Below are positions 33,552-42,314 of a stretch of 64,000 bases of DNA, one piece after another. The DNA is from Pseudomonas viridiflava (lineage in GTDB: Bacteria > Pseudomonadota > Gammaproteobacteria > Pseudomonadales > Pseudomonadaceae): the NCBI RefSeq assembly GCF_900601905.1, contig NZ_UWFA01000449.1, positions 248,001 through 312,000 of the forward strand, written 5' to 3'. The notes below the pieces were generated by a model that was given only the letters and a program-made list of their open reading frames with translations, was not told where the DNA came from and made no database searches. Both the position numbers and the translations under genes were made by a program. Positions within the stretch are counted from its first letter, which is position 1. Every line of letters begins with the position of its first letter.

Positions 33552-34451
33552 TTATTCAGTACGCGGATCAAGCACATCGCGCAGCCCGTCACCCAGCAGG
33601 TTGAACGCCAAGCTGACCAGCATGATCGTTGCGCCTGGCGCGGCAACCAGCCACCAGCTTTCGAGCATGTAGCGGCGACCGCTGGAGATCATCGCGCCCC
33701 ATTCCGGCAGCGGAGCCTGCGCGCCGAGGCCGAGGAAACCCAGCGCTGCGGCGGTCAGAATGATGCTGGCCATGTTCATGGTCAGGCGGATGATTACCGA
33801 CGACAGGCACATGGGGATGATGTGTCTGGAAATGATCCGCAGCGGTGAGCCGCCTTGCAGTTTCACTGCTACCACAAAATCAGCGTTGCGCAGCGACAGG
33901 GTTTCAGCCCGGGCCAGGCGGGCAATCGGCGGCCAGGCGGTGAGGGCAATGGCAATCACCGCATGCTCAAGGCCCGGACCCAGTGCTGCGATAAACGCCA
34001 GGGCCAGCACCAGGCTCGGGAACGAGATGAAAATATCGGTGATGCGCATGAACAGGCTGTCCACCCAACCACCGAAGTAGCCAGAAACCGTGCCGATCAG
34101 CAGCCCGATGGGCCCGACAATCACGGTCACCAGCAGCACGATATAAAGCGTGATGCGCGAGCCATAGACCAGGCGGCTGAACACGTCGCGGCCGTATTCG
34201 TCGGTGCCGAACCAGTGCGCAGCGCCGGGCGCTTGCAACGCGCGGCTGAGGTCTTGTTGCAGTGGGTCATGGCTGGCAATCCAGGGTGCAAACAGCGCCA
34301 CGATCATCAGCACGCCGATAACTATCAGTCCTGCCAGGGTCATCGGGTTGCGCAGCAGAAATCGCAGCATGCGGGTGGCGCTGCCGGTCAGTGCCGCCAG
34401 GCTCGATGCAGGCACTGCGGGCGCCGTAGGGGTCGCTTGGAAAGTAGTCAT
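33552..34451 (-). CDS. ABC importer permease (DppC-like)
   Basis: Membrane permease of 299 residues with an OppC-type N-terminal extension (about 1-40) and six membrane segments. The EAA motif, ALTAWPPIARLARAETLSLRNADFVVAVKLQG, lies near residue 190 and contacts the ATPase. The segment WFGTDEYGRDVFSRLVYGSR is typical of this subfamily. Its start overlaps the upstream permease stop by one base, so the pair is translationally coupled. Confidence 0.92.
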   Translation of the reverse strand: MTTFQATPTAPAVPASSLAALTGSATRMLRFLLRNPMTLAGLIVIGVLMIVALFAPWIASHDPLQQDLSRALQAPGAAHWFGTDEYGRDVFSRLVYGSRITLYIVLLVTVIVGPIGLLIGTVSGYFGGWVDSLFMRITDIFISFPSLVLALAFIAALGPGLEHAVIAIALTAWPPIARLARAETLSLRNADFVVAVKLQGGSPLRIISRHIIPMCLSSVIIRLTMNMASIILTAAALGFLGLGAQAPLPEWGAMISSGRRYMLESWWLVAAPGATIMLVSLAFNLLGDGLRDVLDPRTE

Positions 34452-35488
34452 CAGCGGGTTCTCGGGTCGAAGACTTTATAAAGGGCGTCGCTGATCTGGT
34501 TCAGGGCGACAAAGATCAGCCCGATCAGCAGCACACACGCCATCACCGCATTCATGTCCCCCAGCAGCAGGCTGCTGGTCAGGTACTGGCCGAAACCAGG
34601 CCAGGCAAAGACCGTTTCGATCAGCACCGCACCTTCGAGCAGACCGCCATAGGCGAGTGCGACGATAGTCAGTAGCTGTACGCGGATATTGCGGAACGCG
34701 TGACCCCAGACAATTCGCCGCTGCGACAGGCCCTTGACCCGTGCCGTGATGATGTATTCCTGAGAGAGCTGTTCCAGCATGAAGCTGCGGGTCATGCGGC
34801 TGATGTAGGCCACCGAGTTGAAGCTGAGGATGATCGCGGGCAGCAGGATGTGGCGCAGCGCGCTGCGAAAGGCATCCCAGTCGCCGGACAGTGCGGTGTC
34901 GATCAACAGCAGGCCGGTGCGCGTCGGGATCAGGCCGTCATAGGCCAGACCGATTCGGCCCACGCCGCCCGCCCACCCTAACCAGGCGTAGAACACCAGA
35001 AAGGCCATCATTCCCAGCCAGAAGATCGGTGTGGAGTAACCAAACAGGGTGAACAATCGAGCGATATGATCACCGGCACGGCCCTGATGGGTGGCGGCAT
35101 AAACCCCCAGGGGCAGTCCGGCCAGTACGCCGAAGACAATCGCCAGCGTCGCCAGCTCAAGTGTCGCCGGGAAGACCCGGGCGATGTCCTCGATCACCGG
35201 GTGACCGGTGAGCAGGGCGTTGCCGAAGTTACCGTGCAGCAAGTCGTTGAGGTAGCCACCAAACTGGGCCCATAACGGTTTATCGAGCCCCAGCTCTTTG
35301 TAGGCCTGGGCGTATGTCGACGCATCGGCGTCGGGGCCGACGATGGCCAGCACCGGATCCAGAGGCATGACGCGGCCGATGAAAAACGTCAGCAGCAGCA
35401 GGCCGAACAGCGTCGCCAGCACCGAACCGCTGCGCCGGGTCGTGCCGGCAATGCGGCTACCCCACAATGAAACAGATGCACTGGTCAT
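34451..35488 (-). CDS. ABC importer permease (DppB-like)
   Basis: Membrane permease of 345 residues with six predicted membrane segments. It has the N-terminal helix TLFGLLLLTFFIGRVMPLDPV and a typical EAA region, SYISRMTRSFMLEQLSQEYIITARVKGLSQRRIV near residue 235, where the first Ser-Tyr corresponds to VAYISRM. It pairs with the DppC-like gene at 33552. The binding protein gene ends 36 bases upstream of its start. Confidence 0.92.
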   Translation of the reverse strand: MTSASVSLWGSRIAGTTRRSGSVLATLFGLLLLTFFIGRVMPLDPVLAIVGPDADASTYAQAYKELGLDKPLWAQFGGYLNDLLHGNFGNALLTGHPVIEDIARVFPATLELATLAIVFGVLAGLPLGVYAATHQGRAGDHIARLFTLFGYSTPIFWLGMMAFLVFYAWLGWAGGVGRIGLAYDGLIPTRTGLLLIDTALSGDWDAFRSALRHILLPAIILSFNSVAYISRMTRSFMLEQLSQEYIITARVKGLSQRRIVWGHAFRNIRVQLLTIVALAYGGLLEGAVLIETVFAWPGFGQYLTSSLLLGDMNAVMACVLLIGLIFVALNQISDALYKVFDPRTR

Positions 35489-35524
35489 AAGAATTCCTGC
35501 CTTGTGAAAGCGATCGAGTGCGGA

Positions 35525-37147
35525 TCAACGTTGTTTGTAGACGTCGTGCAGACGTGTCGTGGCGGCGCTGTGGCCGATGTAGTCACGCACGTCGGCATGC
35601 ACGACCACCTCGTCGGTCATCTGCGAAATCGGCATGATCGCGCCGACCTGCTGGTCGTACAGGGTCTGGATGCGTTGATAGAGCGCCAGTTGGCGTTGCG
35701 CATCGCGTTCCTGTTCGGCCTGCTCGATCAGTTGGTTGAGTTCGGCGCTGTAGAACGAAGTGCGCCAGCCCTGAAAGTTGCTCAGCTTGGCGGCTTCGCG
35801 GTTGTCCGGGTTGTACACCAGGGCGCGCAGGCTGGAATGCGGATGACGCTCGGCACCACCGCCGCCGCGACCGACCAGAATGTCGAACTTGCGATCACGC
35901 ATTGCGCCGTAAATCTGGTTGCCGGTGCCGGTGATGATCGTGGCTCGAATGCCGGCCTGGGCCAGGGTCGACTGCAGGCTGGTGGCGATATTGATGAAGG
36001 GTGAATCAGTCAGCGAGCGCAGGGTGATGGTGAAGCCTTTTTCGTGTCCGGCTTCAGCCAGCAGGCGTTTGGCTTGCTGCACATTCAGGCGATAACCGGG
36101 GTCGTCCAGGCGCGCGGCCAGCCCCAGTTGCAGCGGGCGCTGGTTGGCAACGCCGTAGTGCGGCATGACCACGTCGTTGATGCCCTGATAATCAATCAGC
36201 AGACGTATCGCCTGGCGCACGCGGATATCCTGAAACAGCGGCTGTTCCATGCTCAGTGCCACGTAGTAGATAGTGCCGCGCGCAATGGTCTGCACGTTGA
36301 CTTCTGGCGAGCGGGTCAGGGCTTTGATATCGGTGGCCGCCATGCCTCGGGCCACATCCAGGTCTCCGCGTTCGACCATCAGGCGCAGGGCCTGGGATTC
36401 AGTCATGTTGCGCATGATCACCCGGCGCATTTTGGCCGGACCACGCCAATAGGCGTCGAAGCGGGTCATCAGGATCACGTCGTTGGCGCGCCAGATGTCC
36501 AGCTTGAACGCGCCGGAACCTGCCGTGTGAGTAGTCAGCCACGCGGCGCCCTGATCCTCCCCTTGAGCGTGTTGCAGGGCGGTGTGGCGATCAATGATAA
36601 AGGCGCTCGGCGAGGTTGCCAGGGTGTTGAGCACCAGCAGTGGATCGGTGGGGCGCGGCAGGTCGAGGACGAAGGTCAGCGGGCCTTCGGCGCGCATCAG
36701 TTGCGCAACATTTTGTGCGGTATAGCCATAGGCTTTCCACGTGGAAGCCAGTGCGCGGTTGAGCGTGACGACCCGTTGCAGCGACCAGGCCACGTCTTGG
36801 GCGCTCAGCGGTTGGCCGGAATGAAAGGTCACGCCAGAGCGCAGGTGAAAGGTGATGCGCATCCGGTCGGCGCTGACTTCCCAGCGTTCGGCCAAGGCCG
36901 GGATCAGCGTGTCGGGAGCGCGGGCATCCTGTTCGAGCAGCATGTCGTAGACGTTGGCGTTGACCTCGGCCACCTCCAGCCCGGTGGCGGCCGCCGGGTC
37001 GAGGGACAGCAGGTTGATCATGCTCATGCCGACCACCAGTTGATCGACCGGCGTTTCACCACGCGCCATGGCGGGCGAGGTGTGCAAAAGCGTCGCAGTC
37101 AGCGCTGCGCACAGCAGCGGGCGCAGGCGCGAAGGCCAGAGTTTCAT
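35525..37147 (-). CDS. ABC importer substrate-binding protein (family 5)
   Basis: Periplasmic binding protein of 540 residues (SBP_bac_5 family, shared by peptide, nickel and sugar-acid importers). The signal peptide is MKLWPSRLRPLLCAALTATLLHTSPAMA. The mature protein has the family motifs LERWEVSADRMRITFHLRSGVTFHSGQPLSAQDVAWSL and RFDAYWRGPAKMRRVIMRNM. AAGGA precedes the start by 8 bases. It is the first of five importer genes in a row (binding protein, two permeases, two ATPases), 75 bases after the enolase-family gene. Confidence 0.92.
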   Translation of the reverse strand: MKLWPSRLRPLLCAALTATLLHTSPAMARGETPVDQLVVGMSMINLLSLDPAAATGLEVAEVNANVYDMLLEQDARAPDTLIPALAERWEVSADRMRITFHLRSGVTFHSGQPLSAQDVAWSLQRVVTLNRALASTWKAYGYTAQNVAQLMRAEGPLTFVLDLPRPTDPLLVLNTLATSPSAFIIDRHTALQHAQGEDQGAAWLTTHTAGSGAFKLDIWRANDVILMTRFDAYWRGPAKMRRVIMRNMTESQALRLMVERGDLDVARGMAATDIKALTRSPEVNVQTIARGTIYYVALSMEQPLFQDIRVRQAIRLLIDYQGINDVVMPHYGVANQRPLQLGLAARLDDPGYRLNVQQAKRLLAEAGHEKGFTITLRSLTDSPFINIATSLQSTLAQAGIRATIITGTGNQIYGAMRDRKFDILVGRGGGGAERHPHSSLRALVYNPDNREAAKLSNFQGWRTSFYSAELNQLIEQAEQERDAQRQLALYQRIQTLYDQQVGAIMPISQMTDEVVVHADVRDYIGHSAATTRLHDVYKQR

Positions 37148-37222
37148 AGGGCAGTCCTTTCTTATATTTATTAAGACTCTTGTGCCAGAGGCGCGCATGT
37201 CGCCTCTGTGCGGTGCCGCCGG

Positions 37223-38377
37223 TCAGTAACGCTGGTGTGTATTGGCCTCGATGTAGTGGAAGTTGATGTCTTCACCCAGGCCGGGGCGGTCGGACAGATG
37301 CACGTAGCCTTGGGCATCCATGGGGTCGACCAGTGTATTGAGATAGGCCGGAACCTGCTCGTAATCCAGAAACGGGTGCAGCAAACCCCGTTCGTACCAG
37401 CGGCAGTTACTGATCGCGCCGATTACCTGCAGGTTGGCGGCGCCATTGCCGTGTACTTCGCAGTCCATGCCGAAGGCTTCAGCCATGTGCGCGACTTTCA
37501 GGCATGGGCTGATCCCACCGACCCCGGCAACACCGGCGCGCAGAATATCGCAGGATTTCGAAGTCACCCAGCTGGCGCGGCTGTGGTATTTGCCGTCGAT
37601 GCTTTCCGGGCCGAGCACCGGGATATCGAGGTTGGCGGCCAGCCACGCATAGGATTCGGCCGAGTCTTCGATCATCGGTTCTTCGAACCAGGCGAAGTCG
37701 AGCTTCTGCAATTCACGCCCGATGTACAAAGCATCGACGCGGCTGTACCAGTGATATCCATCAAGCATCAATGCGATGTCCGGGCCGACGGCTTCACGCA
37801 CGGCGGCGCAAGCCTTGACGTCCATGCGTGGGTTCGGTGCGAAGGAGATCGGTGGCATCCAGGTGTGCAGCTTGATGGCCTTGTAGCCGCGTGCCACCAG
37901 CTTCTCGGCAAATTGGCCGTATTCGTCCGGCGTCGAAAGACCGCCCGGCAAATCATCGCCGCACATGGTCGAGCCGTACGCCAGCACCTTGTCACGGTAG
38001 CCGCCGAGGAGTTTGTAGACCGGTTGTTTCAGTGCACGGCCTGCCAGATCCCAGAGTGCCTGTTCCACTAATGCCAGTGCGCGGTCAGTCAGTTGGCTGG
38101 CGCTGCCCCGTTGCCAGTGAGCCAGTTCCTGCCAGATTTTTTCCCGGTTCATCGGGTTCTGTCCGAGCAGTACTTTTTTAACGAATGATTCGATGATGTG
38201 CGGACGGATCAGCTCCGGCGCGCCAAAGGCATACCCTTCGCTGCCATCGTCACAACCGATGCGCAGCATGGCCAGATTGACCGGTTTTTCGTCGCCTGGA
38301 TGAGCATGGCCTGCGCTGTCGACGGCGCGGCGGGACGGATGGGAAAAGACCTCGACATTGATGCGGGTGATTTTCAT
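37223..38377 (-). CDS. Enolase-superfamily (mandelate racemase/MLE) enzyme
   Basis: Enzyme of 384 residues with the enolase capping domain (1-125) and TIM barrel. The metal ligands are Asp206, Glu232 and Glu258, and a His309-Asp277 dyad stands where mandelate racemase has its catalytic pair. The usual KxK motif reads Lys169-Leu-His171, with His in place of the second Lys. Superfamily members of this layout dehydrate or cycloisomerise sugar acids. With the importer, KdgM and FadR-type regulators, a uronate or aldarate step is most likely. The exact reaction cannot be called. It is probably first in the operon. Confidence 0.85.
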   Translation of the reverse strand: MKITRINVEVFSHPSRRAVDSAGHAHPGDEKPVNLAMLRIGCDDGSEGYAFGAPELIRPHIIESFVKKVLLGQNPMNREKIWQELAHWQRGSASQLTDRALALVEQALWDLAGRALKQPVYKLLGGYRDKVLAYGSTMCGDDLPGGLSTPDEYGQFAEKLVARGYKAIKLHTWMPPISFAPNPRMDVKACAAVREAVGPDIALMLDGYHWYSRVDALYIGRELQKLDFAWFEEPMIEDSAESYAWLAANLDIPVLGPESIDGKYHSRASWVTSKSCDILRAGVAGVGGISPCLKVAHMAEAFGMDCEVHGNGAANLQVIGAISNCRWYERGLLHPFLDYEQVPAYLNTLVDPMDAQGYVHLSDRPGLGEDINFHYIEANTHQRY

Positions 38378-38419
38378 GGAAAGCTTGCCCTGAATATTGT
38401 GATTATTAGCTGGCTTTGC

Positions 38420-38435
38420 TGTATGTCGTCATACA
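38420..38435. promoter_or_regulatory. Palindromic site upstream of the enolase-family gene
   Basis: TGTATG, a 4-base spacer and CATACA form a perfect 16 bp inverted repeat 43 bases before the start. Its core GTCGTCATAC (38425-38434) recurs at 38556-38565. A short palindrome in this place suits a FadR-type regulator such as those at 29260 and 30085. The remaining part of the 400 bp gap (38378-38777) holds only this motif, its repeat and the element at 38599. Confidence 0.5.
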
Positions 38436-38598
38436 ACGATGGGGGATTATTTTCCCGATGGTTTGCCATGTCAACGAATATTTCTTGTATTTAGGGGGCT
38501 TATAGGGGGGTTGCAGGGAGGGGGTGGTTCTTTTTTCCAGGGGAAGGTATCTAAAGTCGTCATACTTCATGGGTGAGGTCAGTAACTGCCGACATCAC

Positions 38599-38686
38599 CG
38601 GGAGCGGTGCCTGCCCGCGATACGTACCCCGCAATTCTAAAGTGAACCGCGTCCGCCGATATCGCGGGCAAGCACCGCTCCCGCAG
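38599..38686. repeat. REP-like inverted pair, GGGAGCGGTG...GCCCGCGA type
   Basis: CGGGAGCGGTGCCTGCCCGCGAT at the left faces ATCGCGGGCAAGCACCGCTCCC at the right, about 38 bases apart. The same family occurs at 42181, 46366 and 57401. Confidence 0.75.
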
Positions 38687-38777
38687 GATTTACGCTTTAC
38701 TCCCTCGACTAAAGTTGTTGCACGACCGGGGTACTCATCAGCGTTGTCCTCAGCCTGAAATTGCCACGGCTGCGCAA

Positions 38778-39767
38778 TTAATGCGCGGCTGTCTGCACGC
38801 CCTGAGCACGCGAAGCATTGAAGCTTTTGTCGAAGCCTGTCGAGACGTCGATCGATTTGCTCAGTATGCCTTCCTGTTGGTAGATATCAGCGGTGGTTTG
38901 CAGGCCCTGGATGATGCTGTCGTCGATTTCCACGCGCTGCATCCTGGTGGCTCTGGCGATTTCCTGATGCACTTCGATAGGCAGACCGGTGATGCCGGCC
39001 TGGGCCCAGGCGTATTCGTTGGGGTGGGCGTTGCTCCACAGATAGGCGCGCTCGACCCGGGCGACGAAATCGTCCAGCTGTACGCGTTTTTCGGCAATCG
39101 CCTTGCTGGTTGCCGCCAGATACAGGTGGTTGCTCAATAGTTCGCTGCCGCTGATCAGCACCCGGTCCTGACTTTGGGTGGTGGCGACGGTGGTGTATGG
39201 ATCCCACGTGGCCCAGGCATCGGCGCCGCCGCTGGACAGCAGGATGCGTGACTCGCCAGGTAACAGATTGATGAAGGTCACATCACTGGTTTGCAGGCCA
39301 GCCTGACGCAGTGCCTTAATCGCCAGGTAATGACCAATCGAGCCGCGACCCGTGACGATACGCTTGCCCTTGAGGTCAGCAACGGTCTTGATCGCAGAGT
39401 CCTTGGGCACCAGCAAAGCGGTGGTGAAACGGCCTTGAGCGTGGGTGATGCTGACCACTTTCAATGGCGCTCCGGCTCCGAGGGCAAACACATACGGCGC
39501 ATCGCCGAGCGCACCAACGTCCACCGCGCCTGCGTTCAGCGCTTCACCCAGTGGCGCGGCGGAGGGGAATTCGGAAAAACGGATCTCGTAAGGCACCTGC
39601 TTCAGTTCGCCTGAGACTTGCAGCAGCGCCTTGATAGTCGATTTCTGGTTGGCCACCAGCAACGGCTCCAGTTCGGCAGCCGTGGCTTGCTGGCCGAGGG
39701 TCACGCCAAGCAGGGCGCCCAACAGCAGGGTTTTCAGAGGGCGGCGGTGCACAGTAAAAAACGTCAT
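38778..39767 (-). CDS. SsuA-like aliphatic sulfonate-type binding protein (orphan)
   Basis: Periplasmic binding protein of 329 residues with signal peptide MTFFTVHRRPLKTLLLGALLGVTLGQQATAA. It has the SsuA/NrtT features VDVGALGDAPYVFALGAGAPLKVVSITHAQGR and GKRIVTGRGSIGHYLAIKALRQAGL, with DAWATWDPYTTVA near residue 200. GGAGA precedes the start by 7 bases. It lies 86 bases after the rhodanese gene and no permease or ATPase gene follows, so it may feed a transporter encoded elsewhere. A sulfur compound ligand is inferred from the neighbours. Confidence 0.85.
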   Translation of the reverse strand: MTFFTVHRRPLKTLLLGALLGVTLGQQATAAELEPLLVANQKSTIKALLQVSGELKQVPYEIRFSEFPSAAPLGEALNAGAVDVGALGDAPYVFALGAGAPLKVVSITHAQGRFTTALLVPKDSAIKTVADLKGKRIVTGRGSIGHYLAIKALRQAGLQTSDVTFINLLPGESRILLSSGGADAWATWDPYTTVATTQSQDRVLISGSELLSNHLYLAATSKAIAEKRVQLDDFVARVERAYLWSNAHPNEYAWAQAGITGLPIEVHQEIARATRMQRVEIDDSIIQGLQTTADIYQQEGILSKSIDVSTGFDKSFNASRAQGVQTAAH

Positions 39768-39853
39768 GGGTGTATCTCCAGGCGAAAAGAAGGGGTTGGC
39801 GGGCAAGGACCTCCGCCTGGAGGGGTCGGTCCTGCTCATGTAAGGGATTGGCG

Positions 39854-41437
39854 TCAGATCACGTGGAAACCATGCGTCCCGTCACGGGCGAGCTGCTCCA
39901 CCAGCCCGTATTCCCAATCCAGGTACGCTTGCATGGCTTCATGCGGCGCGTCGGTGCCTTCATACGGGCGGCGATAACGATCGATGCGCGGTGAGGCAAG
40001 GTGGCTTTTTCCGGTTTCAAGCGGCAGGCCTGCCCTGATCCAGCTGGCGCTACCTTCCTTGAGCAGGAACACCTGCTTGCCGGTCAGGGCCTCAACTTCG
40101 GCCACCGCAAAGCGCGCCAGCTTGCTGCTGCCACAGGTCAACACGTAGCGCTCGGCTTTGGGGATGATCTGCAAGGCCTCCTGCAGCTGTGCGCGCAATG
40201 TCCACCAGGCGCCGGGAATATGCTGCTTGACGTAGTTGGCGCTGGCAGTGAAATCCAAGACGGCGATGTCGCCATGCTGCTGCCAGTCGGCGAGGGTTTG
40301 CGGGCTGATCTCTTCAACCTGGGCAGACGGTGGAATCGGCGCAGTCCAGTCGCCCTGTTCACTGAAATCAACCGCTTGCAAGTCGTCGACCACCGCCACC
40401 TCCCAGCCCAATTGCGCAAGCCAGGAAGCCGACATGTTGGCGCGCACTCCATCGTCGTCCAGCAGCACCAGCCGTGCGCCGCGAACGCTGGCGTAGTGAT
40501 CGGTTTCCTGCAGCAGTTGCCCGCCCGGAGTGGAGCGGGTGCCGGGCAGGTGGCCTGCGGCGAATTCCTCCGGGGTGCGCACATCCAGCAGGTAAGTGCT
40601 CCGCGCGTTATCGGCTTGCCAGCTGCGCAGCTCGATCCGTGTGGTGCGCTTCACGCCTGCTTTATCCGCTACTCGACGAGCGTCTGCGCTGGCGGTTTCA
40701 CGGGTGTCGTCGCTGACAGCGGCAAAGCGTCGAGCCTGGCCATGATCCAGCGTTTGCCCGGCCAGCAGCCAGCCGATGGTGCCATTGCGCAGCGCACTGA
40801 CCGGATTGGGAATCCCGGCGTTGATCAGAGACTGGGTGCCGATGATGCTGCGGGTGCGGCCCGCGCAGTTGACGATGATTCGCGTACTCGGGTCCGGCGC
40901 CAGTTCACGGGCACGCAGCACCAGTTCCGCTCCAGGCACGCTGATCCCGCCGGGTATGCTCATGGTCTGATATTCATCGAAGCGACGCGCATCAAGCACC
41001 ACCACGTCAGCCCTGGATTCAATCAGGTGCAGCACTTCTTCGGCCGCCAGCGACGGCGTGTGGCGATGATGCTCGACCAGTTCACCAAAGGCTTTGCTGG
41101 GCACATTGACGTCGATGAACAGCTCGCCGCCTGCGTCGCGCCAACCCTGCAAACCGCCCTCGAGCAGTTTTACATCGCTGTAGCCCAGTGCCTGCAAGCG
41201 CTGTAGCGCCCGCTGCGCCAGGCCTTCGCCGTCGTCATACAGAGTCACGGCGGTATCGAGGCGAGGGATCCTGGAAAACACCTCAAGTTCCAGTCGGGAC
41301 AGCGGGATGTTGGCAGCGAACAGCGGATGCGCCTGGGCAAAGGGCGCTTCTTCGCGAACGTCGACCAGAGCCAGTTCTTCATGAGCCAGCAGTGCCTGAC
41401 GGATATCGGCGAAGGAGCGGGTAGGGGATTGATTCAT
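39854..41437 (-). CDS. Four-domain rhodanese (sulfurtransferase)
   Basis: Protein of 527 residues built from four rhodanese modules (about 5-105, 125-235, 265-360, 375-460). Active-site cysteines are present in modules two and four only (Cys191 in IIVNCAGRTRSIIG and Cys435 in YVLTCGSSKLARF). Modules one and three have aspartate at the matching site (ALYDDGEGLAQR-like at 67-72 and LLDDDGVRA). Its ATG overlaps the mercaptopropionate dioxygenase stop by four bases. It probably handles sulfane sulfur released in thiol catabolism. P. aeruginosa has a similar gene beside the dioxygenase (PA2603), as I recall. Confidence 0.9.
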   Translation of the reverse strand: MNQSPTRSFADIRQALLAHEELALVDVREEAPFAQAHPLFAANIPLSRLELEVFSRIPRLDTAVTLYDDGEGLAQRALQRLQALGYSDVKLLEGGLQGWRDAGGELFIDVNVPSKAFGELVEHHRHTPSLAAEEVLHLIESRADVVVLDARRFDEYQTMSIPGGISVPGAELVLRARELAPDPSTRIIVNCAGRTRSIIGTQSLINAGIPNPVSALRNGTIGWLLAGQTLDHGQARRFAAVSDDTRETASADARRVADKAGVKRTTRIELRSWQADNARSTYLLDVRTPEEFAAGHLPGTRSTPGGQLLQETDHYASVRGARLVLLDDDGVRANMSASWLAQLGWEVAVVDDLQAVDFSEQGDWTAPIPPSAQVEEISPQTLADWQQHGDIAVLDFTASANYVKQHIPGAWWTLRAQLQEALQIIPKAERYVLTCGSSKLARFAVAEVEALTGKQVFLLKEGSASWIRAGLPLETGKSHLASPRIDRYRRPYEGTDAPHEAMQAYLDWEYGLVEQLARDGTHGFHVI

Positions 41438-42042
41438 TGTGCTTGGCTCTCTTTGGACAGGTCCCAGATGTTGGGCAGAAAGGCGTTGGTATAGCCGGAA
41501 ATGAACAGTTTTTCAGTACCGTCGGGCTGATACACCGCGCGCCGCACGGCGCCGATATTGGCGCCGTAGACATGAATGCTGATCGACACCCTGTCACTGA
41601 AGGCATTGCTGACCTGATGCACATCGTTGCTGTCCGGTGACAGCGCTTCGACGTGACCAGGCTCCAGGCGAATGGCCGCGCCATGCTGAACAAGCGAGCC
41701 ATTTTCGCTGCGGCTAAAGCCCTGGGAATACTCAGCGCCGCGCAGCATGCCGATCAGGCCCCAGACACGATGGTCGTGAATCGGCGTGCTCTGGCCCGGG
41801 CCCCAGACAAAACTGACAATCGAAAAGCGCTGGCGGGAATCGGCATGGAGCAGAAATTGCTGATAACGCTCGGGGCTAGCAATGGCGTATTCATCGGGCA
41901 GCCAGTCGTCGTGGTTGACCAGTTGGCCGAGTAGCCGAGCGCCACGTTCCAGCAACTCGCCTTCGTGGGGGTTGCTGTCGATTAGGTCGGCCAGGAGGCC
42001 GATGAATTGTCTAAGGCGTTGCGGATGGCGGATCTGCGTCAT
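41434..42042 (-). CDS. 3-mercaptopropionate dioxygenase (cysteine dioxygenase family)
   Basis: Cupin-fold thiol dioxygenase of 202 residues. The iron ligands are visible in STPIHDHRVWGLIGMLRGAEYS (two His) and in DVHQVSNAFSDRVSISIHVYG (a third His). Strong likeness to P. aeruginosa PA2602, which I recall to be a 3-mercaptopropionate dioxygenase, comes from the segments DSRQRFSIVSFVWGPGQ and SIHVYGANIGAVRRAVY. It converts the thiol to a sulfinate. The LysR gene at 42315 is divergent. It is coupled to the rhodanese gene. Confidence 0.87.
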   Translation of the reverse strand: MTQIRHPQRLRQFIGLLADLIDSNPHEGELLERGARLLGQLVNHDDWLPDEYAIASPERYQQFLLHADSRQRFSIVSFVWGPGQSTPIHDHRVWGLIGMLRGAEYSQGFSRSENGSLVQHGAAIRLEPGHVEALSPDSNDVHQVSNAFSDRVSISIHVYGANIGAVRRAVYQPDGTEKLFISGYTNAFLPNIWDLSKESQAQ

Positions 42043-42314
42043 GTCTATACCAGCGCGAGATGAGTGCGTGGCTGGATATAAACATAATGTATTGTATTAA
42101 TATGCGACTATTTTATGATTAGGTTATAACCAAAAGTGCTGATGGAGGCTTTCCTTAATACGCAACCTCGTTGAATTCGCTGCGGGCAAGCACCGGTCCC
42201 ATAGAGGCCGCGATCCCCTATGGAAGCGAGGCCTGGTCTGGCAGCTATCCACATCCTGCAAATCCAACTATGCTTTTCGCCTATCTCCTGCCTGTCTCTT
42301 TATGTGCGGTTTGA
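42043..42314. promoter_or_regulatory. Divergent control region between dioxygenase and LysR genes
   Basis: AT-rich stretch with GGTTATAACC (42122-42131), a perfect 10 bp palindrome, and CATAATGTATTG...TATTAATATG (42081-42102), which contains the T-N11-A pattern of LysR sites. A degenerate REP-like unit GCGGGCAAGCACCGGTCCC...GCGAGGCCTGG lies at 42182-42238. Confidence 0.4.
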
